DNA from: Bimuria novae-zelandiae CBS 107.79 | Taxonomy: Eukaryota > Ascomycota > Dothideomycetes > Pleosporales > Didymosphaeriaceae | Direction of reading: 5' to 3' | Assembly: GCA_010015655.1 (NCBI GenBank) | Contig: ML976663.1 | Coordinates: forward strand, 676,393 to 740,392 | Length of the DNA: 64,000 nt | Part shown: positions 46,060-58,164 of the stretch, one piece after another | Layout: each line of letters opens with the position of its first letter | Position numbering within the stretch: position 1 is the first letter of the stretch | Notes under the pieces: model-generated | What the model saw: only the letters and a program-made list of their open reading frames with translations | The model's database searches: none | What the model was told of the DNA's origin: nothing | Program-made: the position numbers and the translations under genes

Positions 46060-48854
46060 CTATAATGATTCGCCGAAGAATTGGCTGGCCAGAATAATGT
46101 CCTTATCGTTGTTGGCAAAGTCCCACCCAACAATTGTCGGGTCCTGACTACAGCATACTATCCTCCGCGCATCGAATTGCAGCTTGAACACTCTTGAAGT
46201 GCCCTGCGCAGCTGGCGCACCTTGAAGACCGTGAGCCTGGTGGTGATGGTGATGGGCGCCGTGGTGGTGGTGGTTAGCAGCAGGCGCAGGAGCATTGGCA
46301 GCTTGCTGTGGTGCATTCGCCGTCTGTACATGATTTACCGTAATGGTGCTCGTTACTGGGTTGGTTGCGGCGACAGCCTGCGGTGCTGGCGCGGGTGCGG
46401 TGGCATTGCCATTTGCCGTGTTACCATGCACGGCTTGCGAAGCTGCGTGGAGGGCTTGCGCTTGTTGCGCCAGAGTATGTGCTGCTTGCGCTTGTGCCTG
46501 GGCCTGCTGTGCTAAGGCTTGAAAGTTGGCTGGTTGGCTTCCTTGTCCGGCATTCTGTTGTTGGTTTTGGTTTTGAGGCTGATTTTGAGCGGCAGCATGG
46601 ACATGATGAACATGACCAACGGGTCGTCGGGGTCGTCCACCAGCTGCCCTTACAGCCTCGCTCTGATAAAGCACCTTGGACTTCTCCCAAGCTCCGTCAG
46701 CGCCCTTCTTCCAGATGATGACCGTCTCGTCGTAAGATCCAGAAACGATCCTCGCCCACTTGCTACCTCCGCCTCCAGGAGGCAGCTTTGCACCATATGC
46801 AAATAGGGCATTGGGGTCTCGAGAGCCTGCATTTCGTGCCCTACGTTGCGCTTTCGTCATGTTGCCAGATACTAAGCCTTGCTCCTGAGCCTCGAAATAG
46901 CTCCGGTCGATAGCTCGGGCTTCAGCTTCCAGCTCCTCCTCGTTCCCAGGCAGATCGCCGAATTGAGCCTGGACAGTACGCACGAGATTCGAGTGTCCCT
47001 GCAAGCAAGCCACTTCTGCGCCAGTCGCTCGGTCAAAGATTCGCACCGTCTCATCTGAACTACCGCTTACAATTCTTCGTCCATCAAATTGTACGCAGGC
47101 AATGCCTTTCGAGTGGCCAGATAATGTCCGTGTGCAAGCGCCGGTACGAACATCCCACAGCTTGACGCTACGGTCCCCGGATGCGGACACAATCTGTCCA
47201 TCCAAAATTTGGATGGCGTTGACTGCAGCGCCGTGGCCCTCTAAGGTCATGATGAGGGTGTATGGCTGTAGTGGCTTGAAGTGCAGATGTTGAGATTCCA
47301 CCTGTTGCTGCATGTTGACAATGTATGAGGGAAACTTCGCTCCAGACCTAGTTGTAGACGAAGGATATGTATCGTCAGTCGGCAACATCTCCCTCCTGTT
47401 CCATACCTTGATGGTTTTGTCCTTGGAACATGTAACAAGGTAGGTGTTGTCGAACCTAAGATTAAGGACCGACTCAGCATGAGCCTTTTCAAGCTTTTTG
47501 ATCATGCGGCCCGTGGAAAATTGCCACATGATTACGTTGCAATCGCTGCCTCCAGATACAATGAGATCCTGTTCAGGTCGTTCGTCAAACTGCAAGCATA
47601 GCACGGACGCTCTATGTCCGAGTAATGGTCGCTGCATCAGACGCTGTGTATCTAGGTCCCACACCCGGACAGACTTGTCACGACTGCCGCTTACGAGGTA
47701 TTTGCCAGAGTACTGAATGGTGTATACACATTCGGAATGCGCTTCCGAAGCATGGTTTGGATGAGGAAGCTGGAAGTTCGCGAAGCGGCCCGAGTCCCAA
47801 TTCTCCTCTAGCCTCCTCTTTTGCTTGTATAGATATTGCCAGTTAATCCTTGGCTCGGGATTTGGAAGGATAAGACTTGGTTGTAGCGGAGGATCCAGAA
47901 CGTTTAATGGGGCAAAGGCGGCTAAATCGTCGTTAGAGTCCAACAGACGCTTCTGCCGTTGTGAGGACACCACAATTGGTGATTCGTGCGGTGAAGCGCT
48001 GTTGTAATATATCCCTTCCATCTGATCTTGCGAGGCTGACGAGGGTCCATCATCTGCCTCCACTATACCATGCTGCTCTGCCCAAGGATAACGCGATGCG
48101 CCATCAAGCGACAGGGGTTTGAGTCCCTTGTTGATTTCACTGTCCGCAGACCCATCGCCAAAAAGCGGCTTTTCGCGCAACCGCTTCTTCGATGACGGTT
48201 TGTCGGTCTCCATATCAGAGACGTCGGCCCTTGTTCTTGTCTTGCGTTCCTTTTCTTTCATCTGCGTCCGCTTGTGCCTTTCGCTCTCCTCATACGCGCG
48301 CACCTGGGGAAAGTTGGAGTTCCAGCCCTCTAGCCTGAAAAGCAACTTCCACAAAGGGCTGTCCATTACCCGGCCTCGCCATGCTCGAGACAGTGTTGAT
48401 GCGCGCAGGAGCGTTTCGGGACTTAGATATGAGAATATTTGGAAGGTGATCTCGGGCGGGAGGTAGATAACGGGGTCAAGGTGGAGGAGAGGATTTAGCT
48501 TCTCGACAATGCCTGCGATGGATGACGTGCGAAGCGATCGGATGATGGCGTAGGCGAATTCTGAGCTTCGTGTTAGCGCCTGGAGACTCGAGGTCGCTTG
48601 AGGTACCTACCACTTCGTTCACTCTCCGACATATGCATGACCCAGTCCGGCAGTGCGTACTGCATCTCCGGTTCCATCCCACCTTCGCCTGACCGCGACT
48701 CGGTCCGTATCACCAGGTCGCTTCCAGCCTGGCTCCGTGTATCTTCTGAGTAGCCCTCGTCGAATCGATTTGCGCTCATGGAAGAGGCTGGCCGGAAGCT
48801 CTGGAGGTAAGCGGGCGTCGCGAACGGGGAGGTGGTGCCCAACGGGCCTGCCAT
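46060..48854 (-). CDS. F-box/WD40 protein (SCF ubiquitin-ligase substrate adaptor)
   Basis: Two exons, 48,611-48,854 and 46,060-48,560, with a 50-nt intron (48,561-48,610; GTAGGT..GCTAAC..CAG). The product is 914 aa. The start GCCATGGCA is a good context. An F-box (LPPEITFQIFSYL...) sits near residues 113-145, shortly after the exon junction, and would bind Skp1. A basic, likely nuclear stretch follows (KERKTRTRAD, PSSKKRLREK). Seven WD40 repeats then form a propeller: for example YLVSGSRDKSVRVWD, LIVSGGSDCNVIMW, QIVSASGDRSVKLWD and RRIVSGSSDETVRIFD. A long Gln/Ala/His-rich insert separates repeats six and seven. The layout is that of Met30/sconB, Cdc4 and Pop-type adaptors; I cannot say which target it selects. 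It is divergent from cdc24, with 2.5 kb between. Confidence 0.92.
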
Positions 48855-51333
48855 GGCGGGTGATGCTAGGCGGGGTGGATGCAGGCGAGGTCGGTCACGG
48901 GCGGCGACAGGATGCTATGCAATTGTGTTGCCCCAGAAAAAGTCGGTGGCGATAGGTAATTTGTTCGGGTTCCAGGTCTGCTATGGGGGTAGTTGAAGTT
49001 GTTGTGCTTTAAGGTGGAGCCTGGTGGTGAGGTGCCGTCAGTCAGGCTCCACAATCATGTGCGCACCGAGATGTCCACGAGCGCGTCGCAACAAAAGAGT
49101 ATCAGACGGTGGCGTCGATCGGGTGAGCGTGATAAGATGTGGATATCCACCAGCAGATTCTTGGGTTCTGTTGTTGTCTGTACCAGTCAGGCAGGCGGTC
49201 ACGGTGTGCACGGTCCATCTCTGGAGGCGGCGAGGGTGATGATAAATTACCCGAGACCGAAGTCACCCAGGGTCGAAGCGCTGCAGCTAGCCGCCATCTG
49301 TCTAGCCTCGAATTAACCCTTCTCAACACCAAGTCACTTGGTTGGATGAGAGTTACGGATCCGGGAGCTTATCATATTTAAAAAGGATAGGGCGCAGAGC
49401 GGGCAGAAGGGCGGAGAGCGTGGTAGCATGCTACACAGACAAACAGCATCTTGGGTCGCGCCCGTCAAGTGATCGCTGATTGATACAGCTACCCGATTGT
49501 TCAACTGTAATGGAACTAGGCTACCTACTGTTAGAACCAACCATCGTGGGAAAAAAGAAGCAAAGCAGGAAGGCGAATAAAATAAAGAGAGAAGACTAGA
49601 GGCAAAGCTCCCCATGTTAGACAGGTGTACAGAGAACAACTCCAAGAAAGCAACAGAACGAAAACACTCCTCCAGAGTCAGAGTAGTACTGGATATAGCC
49701 ATGGAATACCTACCTCCTGCCCTACATACCTCTTATATTGTCAACAGGTCAAAATTGCCGTCCAGCATACACGCCTGTACCTTGCCCCGAACACCTCCAA
49801 GCGCACTATTCAGACGTCAATAGAGCCACCGGAAAGCGTCAGTGACATAACCTTCATACGAGTTTAGGTAAGTGATGTCCGGCTTGGCTCTATGGTGTAC
49901 ATTTGGAAGCTCGCTTCTGGAGTCCGTAAGGCAGGCTTGGCGATGATACCATACTCATCTCGGTTGCATCCAAGGCTGGACATAGGTGGTCAGGGCTGTT
50001 CGTATGTACTATAATTTAGTTGTGTGTACAGCAATACTCCTAGCTCCAGCGAACGTCTTCTAGTTCAGGATGTATTACACCAATTATTGGAAAATCGCAT
50101 GTCTTTCCTGCTATTCTCCAGGATGCACTTGTCCAGGGAGAATATGTGGATAAGGTGGGATTTTCTATGCGTCGAGGATTTCCTGTCAAAAGATCAAACT
50201 TCCACGGTTCTTAGCTTTCCTAATTAGTTACAAGGACGAGTTGTAATCATTGGTGTATAAAGCATTGCACAACTTTTCTGCATATACGCATGATTGTATA
50301 CTACCCCAGCTCTCTAAGCGGCTTGCATAGACTGCCTTGGAATGCTCAAGGCAGAGTGTTTTCGGGTAGTGCACCACCACAGAAAAGGTCTCCACCGAGT
50401 CTAGTGTCTAATCTCCTGGTCGTATACACTTTGTAATGACGCTAGGCCTGGTGCTGTCGGACTATATTGTGGCTTTTAAGGTTGATCGCAATATCATAAA
50501 TCTCTTCGTCGCTATGCTAAGACATAAAGCGCATGCTCAAGCGGGGCTTCTGGCGTCTGTCGTAGCATCTGTTGGTGTGGTGCAAGGCATCGCCTCGCAG
50601 CGAGTACTGTACATCTTGTGTCGAAAGCAGGCATTTGTCAAGATCGAGCTCGGGCGACGCACAACCACGGCACGTTATGTGAAGGGGAGGTCAGTGCAGA
50701 GGTTGTCCCGCAGTTCGAAACCGTCTCGCAGGGTGAGACTCGGACTGCGAAGCCTCATGTCATGTAGGGTGCTGCGACGGACAATGGCGCCGGCCTCCAG
50801 CAAACGCTGGTTCAACGGCCGTCACCTGTGAAGTCGCGTGGCTCGCAGATGAATTGCTGTGGGCCGCCGCTGATACTCACTGGCCGGCTTGGGATAGCAA
50901 TGGCGGGTAAAGGCTTTCTTGCTCCACAATCCGTGCCCAAGGCGAGCAGACACGCCCGGGCAATCCCTTGTGCAATCACGTGGCGCCGGCCGCGACCTAA
51001 AGCCCGCATGAATCGCTGAGGTGAAACGCCCCTATGCGCCCGCCCAGAGCTGCTGCAGCCTCTTTGCTCTCGACGCCGCATCCCGCACGCAACCGCCCAC
51101 CGAGTCCTCGCGCGCACGACAACCCAGCAGCCTATTCACCGTGAGGCAGAATAGCAAGCAAGAGCACGGCGCGCGCCTTCCTGTATCCTGGAGGATCGCT
51201 CCTGCCACGCCACCACCGGACCCTGCCCCCCTTGGCGCCCAACCCAGCGGCCAACTCTGAGGAGCTCCCGCCGTTGTTGTGCTGCAACCTCGAGGCCGAC
51301 GCGCAGCTGCTCGATCTGGGAATGCGCTGAGAT
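48855..51333. other. Divergent intergenic region between the F-box/WD40 gene and cdc24
   Basis: 2.5 kb of balanced composition shared by two promoters. Open frames of up to 131 codons (50,436-50,831) show no domain and no coding-like pattern that I recognise. CT- and CA-rich, GC-rich sequence at 51,000-51,330 is likely the cdc24 5' leader. No RNA gene was found. Confidence 0.5.
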
Positions 51334-54300
51334 ATGGAAGTGGCTTTCCATTCAGGCCTTGCCCGCGCCCACTCCGCCCAACCGACACCGCCCACAGCCT
51401 CGCACGCCCGCATGCCCTCGAGCGGCGGGCCCTCCCTCATGTCACACCAAAGCTTCCAGAGCCAGCACTCCAGTTACTCGCACAATACCCTGCGCGACAC
51501 CCAGAGCACCCAGGCGACCAGCTCCTCGACCCTATTTAGCGCCCCCGGTCCCGGAACCCCCGTCAATGGCGGGCCCGTGGAGGCCGCCGACAATGTGCTG
51601 AACAAGCGCGCCGACAAGGAGAGCTCGCTCTTTTACAGCGGCCTGCAGCTGCAGCTCCGACTGCGCGCGATTCCCGGTTTCGACCGCTGGATGACCGAGG
51701 AAGAGAACAAAGCAGACGACGATGCCGACCCCGTCACGCTGCTGTGGAGGACCTTTCGGCGGGGCTTCCCGCTCATGGACATCTACAACGCCCTCAACCC
51801 CACCGTGCGCCTGTCCGTCGACACGCAAAACATGAGCGAAAACAACACGAAGAAGTACGAAAAAATGGCAGCGTACAGGTTCCTGCAAGCGTGCATTACG
51901 GAGCTCAAGATCCCGCCCGAGGAGTGCTTCATGATTGGAGACCTGTTCAGCGATGACACAACTGGATTTGTGAAGGTGAGTTCGGCCCGTCCACGGTGTT
52001 GATCAGAAGTTTGGGCGCTGTGATACTCATCCGACCGTAACACGTCATACTCGCACTTCTGGTCTGGCGCTGCAGCTTGCAGTTCAACCGCTAACAGCAT
52101 TCAAGGTCGTCAAGGTTGTAAATCGCGTGCTGGACATCCTAGTACAGATGGGTATCATCCAGAACAACGAAGCCGCAGACGGAGCCACCGACCCTACCAG
52201 GAAGCGCACCCGCCGCGAACACATCATCGCGGAGCTGGTCGACTCTGAGCGCACCTATGTGCAGCACTTGGAGCTGCTGCAGATGTTCAAGAGGGAAGTC
52301 GAAAGGAGGGGCCTTGTCACGGGCGATGCCATCCACGACATATTCTTGAATCTGAATGCGCTGCTCGACTTCCAGAGGCGATTCCTCATCCGCGTAGAAC
52401 AGACAAACGCCCAGCCACCTCATGAGCAGAATTGGGGAAACCTCTTCGTGCTCTACAAAGACGCTTTCAAGGTCTACGAACCGTATATCGCGAATCAGAA
52501 AAAGAGCGAGCAGGTCGCGGTCGCACAATACGACAAGCTTCGTGAGACTGGTGGCGACTCAGAAATGCAACAGATGGTGCAATCCACCGCTGCACTGCCT
52601 TCTTTCCTTGTCAAACCATTCCAGCGGTTGACCAAATATCCTCTTTTACTAAAGGTTAGTTAATATGAAATTAGTATCTACCAACCATTATGTTAATATT
52701 TGACAGGACCTGCGTGCGCATGGCGACCTTGACGAACACCTCAAAGAAGACATTTCCAACGGCATTGATGCCACGGAAGCAGTGCTCGACCGTATCAATG
52801 CCGCTATCGCCCGCGAAGAGCGGATGGAGGCCGTCGAAGAGCTGAAGACCTTGGTTGAAGACTGGAAGGGCCACCGCATTGAAGGATTTGGTGAACTGTT
52901 ACTTTATGGCCAATATACTGTCCTTAAGGGAGACGGTATGAACGGCAAGCAAGACGAACGGGAGGTATGTCACGAATTTCCTTTAGAAAAATTCTCCACG
53001 ACTTGTCATTCACTGACGGGAAACAGTACAAAATCTACCTCTTCGAGATGATCTTGCTTTGCTGCAAGGAGCTAAGTGCAAACAAAGCGAAGAAGATGAA
53101 CAAGTCAATGACCACCAAGACCGGCAAACCACGGCTTCAACTCAAAGGCCGCATCTTCATGCAGAACGTCACAGAGACCATCTCTCTTCAGAAACCTGGA
53201 TCATATACGTGCCAGATCTTTTGGAAAGGCGATCCAGGTATCGAAAACTTCATAATTCGGTTTAACTCGGAGGATACGATGAAGAAGTGGGCTACCCAGG
53301 TGGATACCCAACGACGCACGTTTAGAGACCAAGCGCGTACCAGTGCGAGCACGTCACACTCGAGGCCTTCGGACACGCAATTCACTTATATGCACGATCA
53401 GCAGCTCGAAAACCCCTATGCCGAGCATGACGATGATGACGACGATGAAGATATAGATACAGTTGTTCCCGGATATCCACCCACCAGCTCAAGCGCTTCT
53501 ATTCGGTCTCGATCGACCACAGGTGAGAGTGCAAACGAGTCAGACTGCAGGGTACCACCTCCACGCTTCCCCATGGGCTACCCCCAAGCCCCGCTAACGC
53601 TTCGCACCCAGCAGCTCGCCAATGCTGGCAATCAAGACTCGTACTTCTCTCCTGTAGACACGCCCATGTCCACATATTCCAATGCGCGTGCAAGCTCCTC
53701 GTCAGCAGGGACGTTTCCGTTTCCACGACAAACACCGCCATCTGGATACCACGAAGAGAACAACCGCTACACTGCACCTGCTCGAGGTCATGTGTCTCGT
53801 GAACCTTCTATGGGTCCTGGGCCGCACCCCTCAGGACGTGTAGCGCAACGCCCATCACTGCCCCCCACCTCAAATTCCACAGCCAGCATGGTAGCGGGGC
53901 GATTACGGGCAGCGAGTAGCCCGGATATCCACAACTCTCTCCGACCTGGAAGGCAGCCGAATGGTCAGCAGGCTCCTGTACCAGAGATGCCTCCCTTCCC
54001 GACTCACTACGCTTACAATGCGGCTATCGTGAATCGAAGCCAAAGCAACTCTCCCAATGGCCTCCCTCCGCGAGCCGCCACAGGCTCACCCGCTATTCAG
54101 AGGGATCGCCTCATCCAGCAGCGAACCGCGGCAGAACTTGCCGGTGCCCATCCTGACTACTACGGCAGCGCCGTACGTAGAGATGCTGGCGCTGGAGCAC
54201 GGACCATGACGCCACACTCCTCATTCGAGCACAGTCAGGGCACCCTGACACCAGCATCGATGGACTCGCGAACCATGTCACCTCCATTGTCACAAGCCTC

Positions 54301-54628
54301 GACGGTGGCTGAAAGCCACTCGGGCATACCGACGCAACTCAAGGTCAAGGTGCACTGTAATATGGCCGGCAGCATGATGACACTTGTGGTCAGCACGAAT
54401 ATCAGCTTCCAAAGCCTGAAGGATCGCATCGATGCGAAACTGCAGCGGTCTACGTCGGTGTCGCTTAGCTCAGGGCAGGTGAAGCTGAAGTATCTGGACG
54501 ATGACACGTATGTGACAATCTCGACAGATGGTGATTTGCAAGAAGCGTTCGAGACGTGGAAGGAACAACAGAGGGATTTGAACCCTGGAGGACAACAATT
54601 GGGGGAGATTGAGCTGTTTTGTCAATGA
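51334..54628 (+). CDS. cdc24: Cdc24, guanine-nucleotide exchange factor for Cdc42
   Basis: The polarity factor that loads Cdc42 with GTP at sites of hyphal growth. Exons 51,334-51,975, 52,106-52,654, 52,707-52,964 and 53,027-54,628; introns of 130, 52 and 62 nt, all phase 0 with GT..AG ends. The product is 1016 aa. Order: Ser/Thr/Gln-rich start; CDC24 calponin-like domain (about 95-215, ending DDTTGFVK); RhoGEF/DH domain (about 250-430, RREHIIAELVDSERTYVQHL and FLVKPFQRLTKYPLLLK); PH domain (about 440-595); a long Ser/Pro-rich, presumably disordered linker with an acidic run DDDDDDEDID; and a C-terminal PB1 domain (about 920-1016) with the acidic motif DDDTYVTISTDGDLQEAF that binds Bem1. Both 51,334 and the in-frame ATG at 51,412 (MPSSGGP) are possible starts; a TGA lies just upstream of 51,334. 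Confidence 0.95.
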
Positions 54629-55860
54629 CGAGGGACGTGAGGAAATGCAATGGAGCATGGCCATGGCGTTGTTGGACTATCCACTTTTGGCGTTTGGGAG
54701 GCTTGAGACGGGGTTAATATCCCCCATCATTGGGTGGCGTACGGAGTCGCCTCTTTGGCTGGCATTGGGCCGGTTCGATTTCGGAAGCACAACAGGACGA
54801 ATTGACGGGGACGAGTTGCTCGCATGGCGCCCCGAGCAATGAAGACCATGGACACCTATTGCTACTGGGCTTTTGTATACGACATCTGGGGGCTTCATAC
54901 GAAGCACGGATTGTCGGTGATTATCTCCAATTAGACGGCAAGGGGGCATGATTGATGATGGATGATGACTACTGTTTTGGGATTGCCTTATCACGAGGGG
55001 CTCGGGATGGAGGAGCATGTTTTGGCAAATATTTAAGGAAATGAATGCTACCTCGGATGTTTTGTGGAGTGTGTTCATGGTAGGCGAAATTGAACGGCTG
55101 TATCGCTTCTAAGTGCAAACATATTACAAAGGTCAATGGTGCAAAAATACTGCGAGGCGATAACCTCGGCGCCGTCCTGGTAGTGGCACGGTAATGAGAC
55201 GGGAAGCAGGGTGGTACTCAGGTACCCATGTACTCGTAGTCTAATGGCAGCCTTACCTTGGCAGCGGATCGGAATGCCCCGCACTGTCGCGTTGAACAAG
55301 GCATGCGAGCTCTTTGTCCTCTCGCCAACAACTGTCGACACGTGTAATTCCTTGGTGCTTACTCGCCGCAAGCTCAATCGCAGGCGTGACCACAGCCATC
55401 AGGAGGCGTTCGCATGTTGCGCCGGTCTCACGCAAGCGGCTCAGCACATCTTCACGCGACGCACACCGCCATGGACACGGACCGCATGCTTCCCGCAATA
55501 GTCTGTCGTGTCCTCCAGGGCTTGGAAGGAGGCATGAACGGTTCGCTGCGGCTGTTGCCAGAGACGGCCAAGTATCGGGTGAAACCGCCCGTCGTTCGAG
55601 CTGGGTTTGCTCAGTTCGGAAGCTGTGACCCGTGCGGACATGGACACATGTTCCCGTCATCCCATAGCCAGACAGAACTCATTAATTACCCCACAAAATT
55701 TACAGAGCAGCGCATGCGCTGACGACACCTTCTTTCCTCTAATACTCCCATTGCTTTCCCACTCTTCCTCTTCCTCTTCCTCTTCCTACTCATACCCTAC
55801 TCGTACCAACTCTAGGGAGCGACAGTCACCGCCGCCGCCCACGGGCGCATCTCCGTTACC
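54629..55860. other. Intergenic region: cdc24 3' end and NRAMP promoter
   Basis: 1.2 kb with no credible gene. A pyrimidine-rich stretch lies just before the NRAMP start, as is common near fungal transcription start sites. Confidence 0.5.
55764..55787. repeat. (CTTCCT)4 pyrimidine-rich repeat upstream of the NRAMP gene
   Basis: Four tandem CTTCCT units about 75-100 bp before the start codon. CT-rich tracts often mark core promoters in filamentous fungi; a role here is inferred. Confidence 0.7.
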
Positions 55861-57810
55861 ATGAATTGCCCTTCGCGGGTCGATCCGATCATGCCCGATG
55901 GGTACAACCAGAATCCCAATGCTCTCAACGCCGATGCAACGACGAGGGCGGACTTGGACCACGTCGCCAACGCGCGGCTTCGGCAAGACCACCGGATAGA
56001 TCCTTCGACCGATCCGATAGCGCTCGAACAAGTCGAACAAAACACCGAGGAAGGCAAGGGCCAGAGCTGGCCAAAGGCGGAAGGGGGAAAGGGGGGAGTT
56101 GCAGTAAGAGACGCGGAAGCAAAGGCAGACTCTAGGGCTGCGAATGAGGTTCCTAGCGGTGCTGGGAAGAGGAGGGGCTTCGAGACGAGGATTGTAAACG
56201 GTTGTAAGAAAGTAGGCGTGGTGCTGCGCAAGTATGCGAAGTTTGTAGGACCTGGCTTTATGGTAGCGGTGGCATACATCGATCCAGGTAAGCTATTCTC
56301 TAAATTCCGTCCCGTCTGTGTAACGTTACAATCTCAGGCAGCGGTCCTCACACCCACCACGCTCATTGAGTTCGAACACGAGACACTTTGCTAATGCATC
56401 CGCTCAGGCAACTACGCGACCGACGTCGCCGCCGGCGCCTCCTTCCGTTTCAAACTCCTCTTCATCGTCCTCATGTCCAACATCTTCGCCATCTTCCTCC
56501 AATCCCTCTGCATCAAGCTGGGCACTGTCACAGGCATGGACCTCGCTGAGAACTGCAAGGCTCATCTGCCTCCATGGCTCAATTACGTCCTTTACTTCTT
56601 CGCCGAGAGCGCCATCATAGCAACCGACATTGCTGAAGTCATCGGCACGGCCATCGCACTCAATATCCTGATCAAAGTTCCACTGGTGGCAGGGTGCGCT
56701 ATCTCGATCGTCGACGTCTTGATCATATTAGTCTTCTACAGACCCTCAGGCTCCATGCGCGCGCTGAGGGCTTTCGAGATATTTGTCATGTTCTTGGTGT
56801 TGGGCGTTGTGATATGCTTCTGCTTCGAACTTAGCAAGATCAAAGCACCAGTTGGAGACGTGTTTCATGGCTATGTGCCATCCTCGACGCTCATACAATC
56901 GCAGGCGTATGTCTAAACCTCACCGTATTCTCCTTCTCTTCTGGAAAGTACTAAAATGAATGGTAGATTATACCAAGCTTGCGGCATTCTCGGGGCTACA
57001 GTCATGCCCCATTCACTCTATCTCGGCTCCGGCATCGTGCAGCCTCGCCTGCGTGAATTCGATAACGCGCAAGCCCAACAAGCCGCTTCGAACACCTCGA
57101 ATGTCGAAATCGATATCCCCGATTCCTCCTCCATCGGCTCAGACGTCAAGTACCGCCCCTCGCTCGCCGCAATTCAAGCCTGCATGTCATACTCGATCGT
57201 CGAGCTCGCCGTCTCCCTCTTCACCTTCGCCCTCTTCGTCAACTCGGCCATCCTCATCGTCGCTGGTGCGAGCCTGTACGACCACCCCGAAGCCGACGGT
57301 GCCGACCTCTTCAGCATCCACGCCCTCCTAAGCTCCAGCATTGCGCCCGTGGCAGGCACGCTGTTCGCGCTCGCACTGCTGCTCAGCGGCACGTCGGCCG
57401 GCATCGTATGCACCATTGCCGGCCAGATCGTGTCTGAGGGCCAGCTGAACTGGTCGCTGAAGCCCTGGCTGCGCCGCCTGATCACGCGCTCCATTAGCAT
57501 CACGCCGTCCATCATCATTGCGGCGGCCGTGGGGCGCGAGGGCCTAGGCAGGGCGCTCGAGGGCAGTCAGGTCGCGCTGAGTGTTATCCTGCCGTTCGTG
57601 AGCGCCCCGCTGATTTGGTTTACGTGTCGCGGGAAGTATATGAAGGTTGCGGTTAGGGGGGATGGTGTGGGTGGTGGAGAGGCGGGCGCGGACGGCTGCG
57701 TGCAGATGCGGAATCATTGGGTTACGGCGGCGTTTGCGGTGGTTATTTGGGGCGTTATTGTCGTGATGAATGTCGCGCTGCTGGTGCTTGTGGGCATGGG
57801 CGTTGCGTAG
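55861..57810 (+). CDS. NRAMP/SMF divalent metal-proton symporter
   Basis: Moves Mn2+ (and probably Fe2+ and other divalent metals) with protons across the plasma membrane or an endosome/vacuole membrane. Exons 55,861-56,287, 56,408-56,906 and 56,967-57,810; introns of 120 and 60 nt. The product is 589 aa, near the usual SMF length. A hydrophilic, charged N-terminal tail of about 120 residues comes first. TM1 then carries the metal-site motif DPGN (141-144), formed exactly across the first splice junction. TM6 carries the second, VMPHS (MPH at 322-324), whose Met favours transition metals over Ca2+. About eleven membrane helices are visible. A Gly/Asp-rich loop (RGDGVGGGEAGADG) lies before the last helix. 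Start context ACCATGAA. It converges on the G-alpha-like gene downstream. Confidence 0.94.
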
Positions 57811-58164
57811 ACACAGACATGGGGCGATGCGGTCATGGTGAGTATCATGAGCATTCGAATTATGAAGGTATGTCGGTGTTAGACATCGTTTTGCAGAAGG
57901 TGAACGGTGAACGAGAGGCATGGTGGAGTTGAGAATCAATATATTTTTGCGAGACTGGACGCGTAGAGCTACAATCTTGCAATCATCAGATCGTACATGG
58001 CACCCACTTTTCTACATGAACTTGAATTTTCCATTAAACGATATGAGAAAATCATGCAAAGAACTCCAGAACGCAACCAAACATTTAGGTATATCCCAAC
58101 CCACCCTTCCCAGAACGCCCGGACTCCATCCCGTGCATCAGAACTCCGCTTCCCGCATCCTACC
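57811..58164. other. Convergent spacer between the NRAMP and G-alpha-like genes
   Basis: About 350 bp shared by two 3' untranslated regions; nothing else is seen. Confidence 0.5.

Noticed and set aside
50436..50831. 131-codon open frame in the cdc24/F-box intergenic region
   Set aside because: No recognisable domain, unusual composition for a protein, and position in a divergent promoter region; likely chance.
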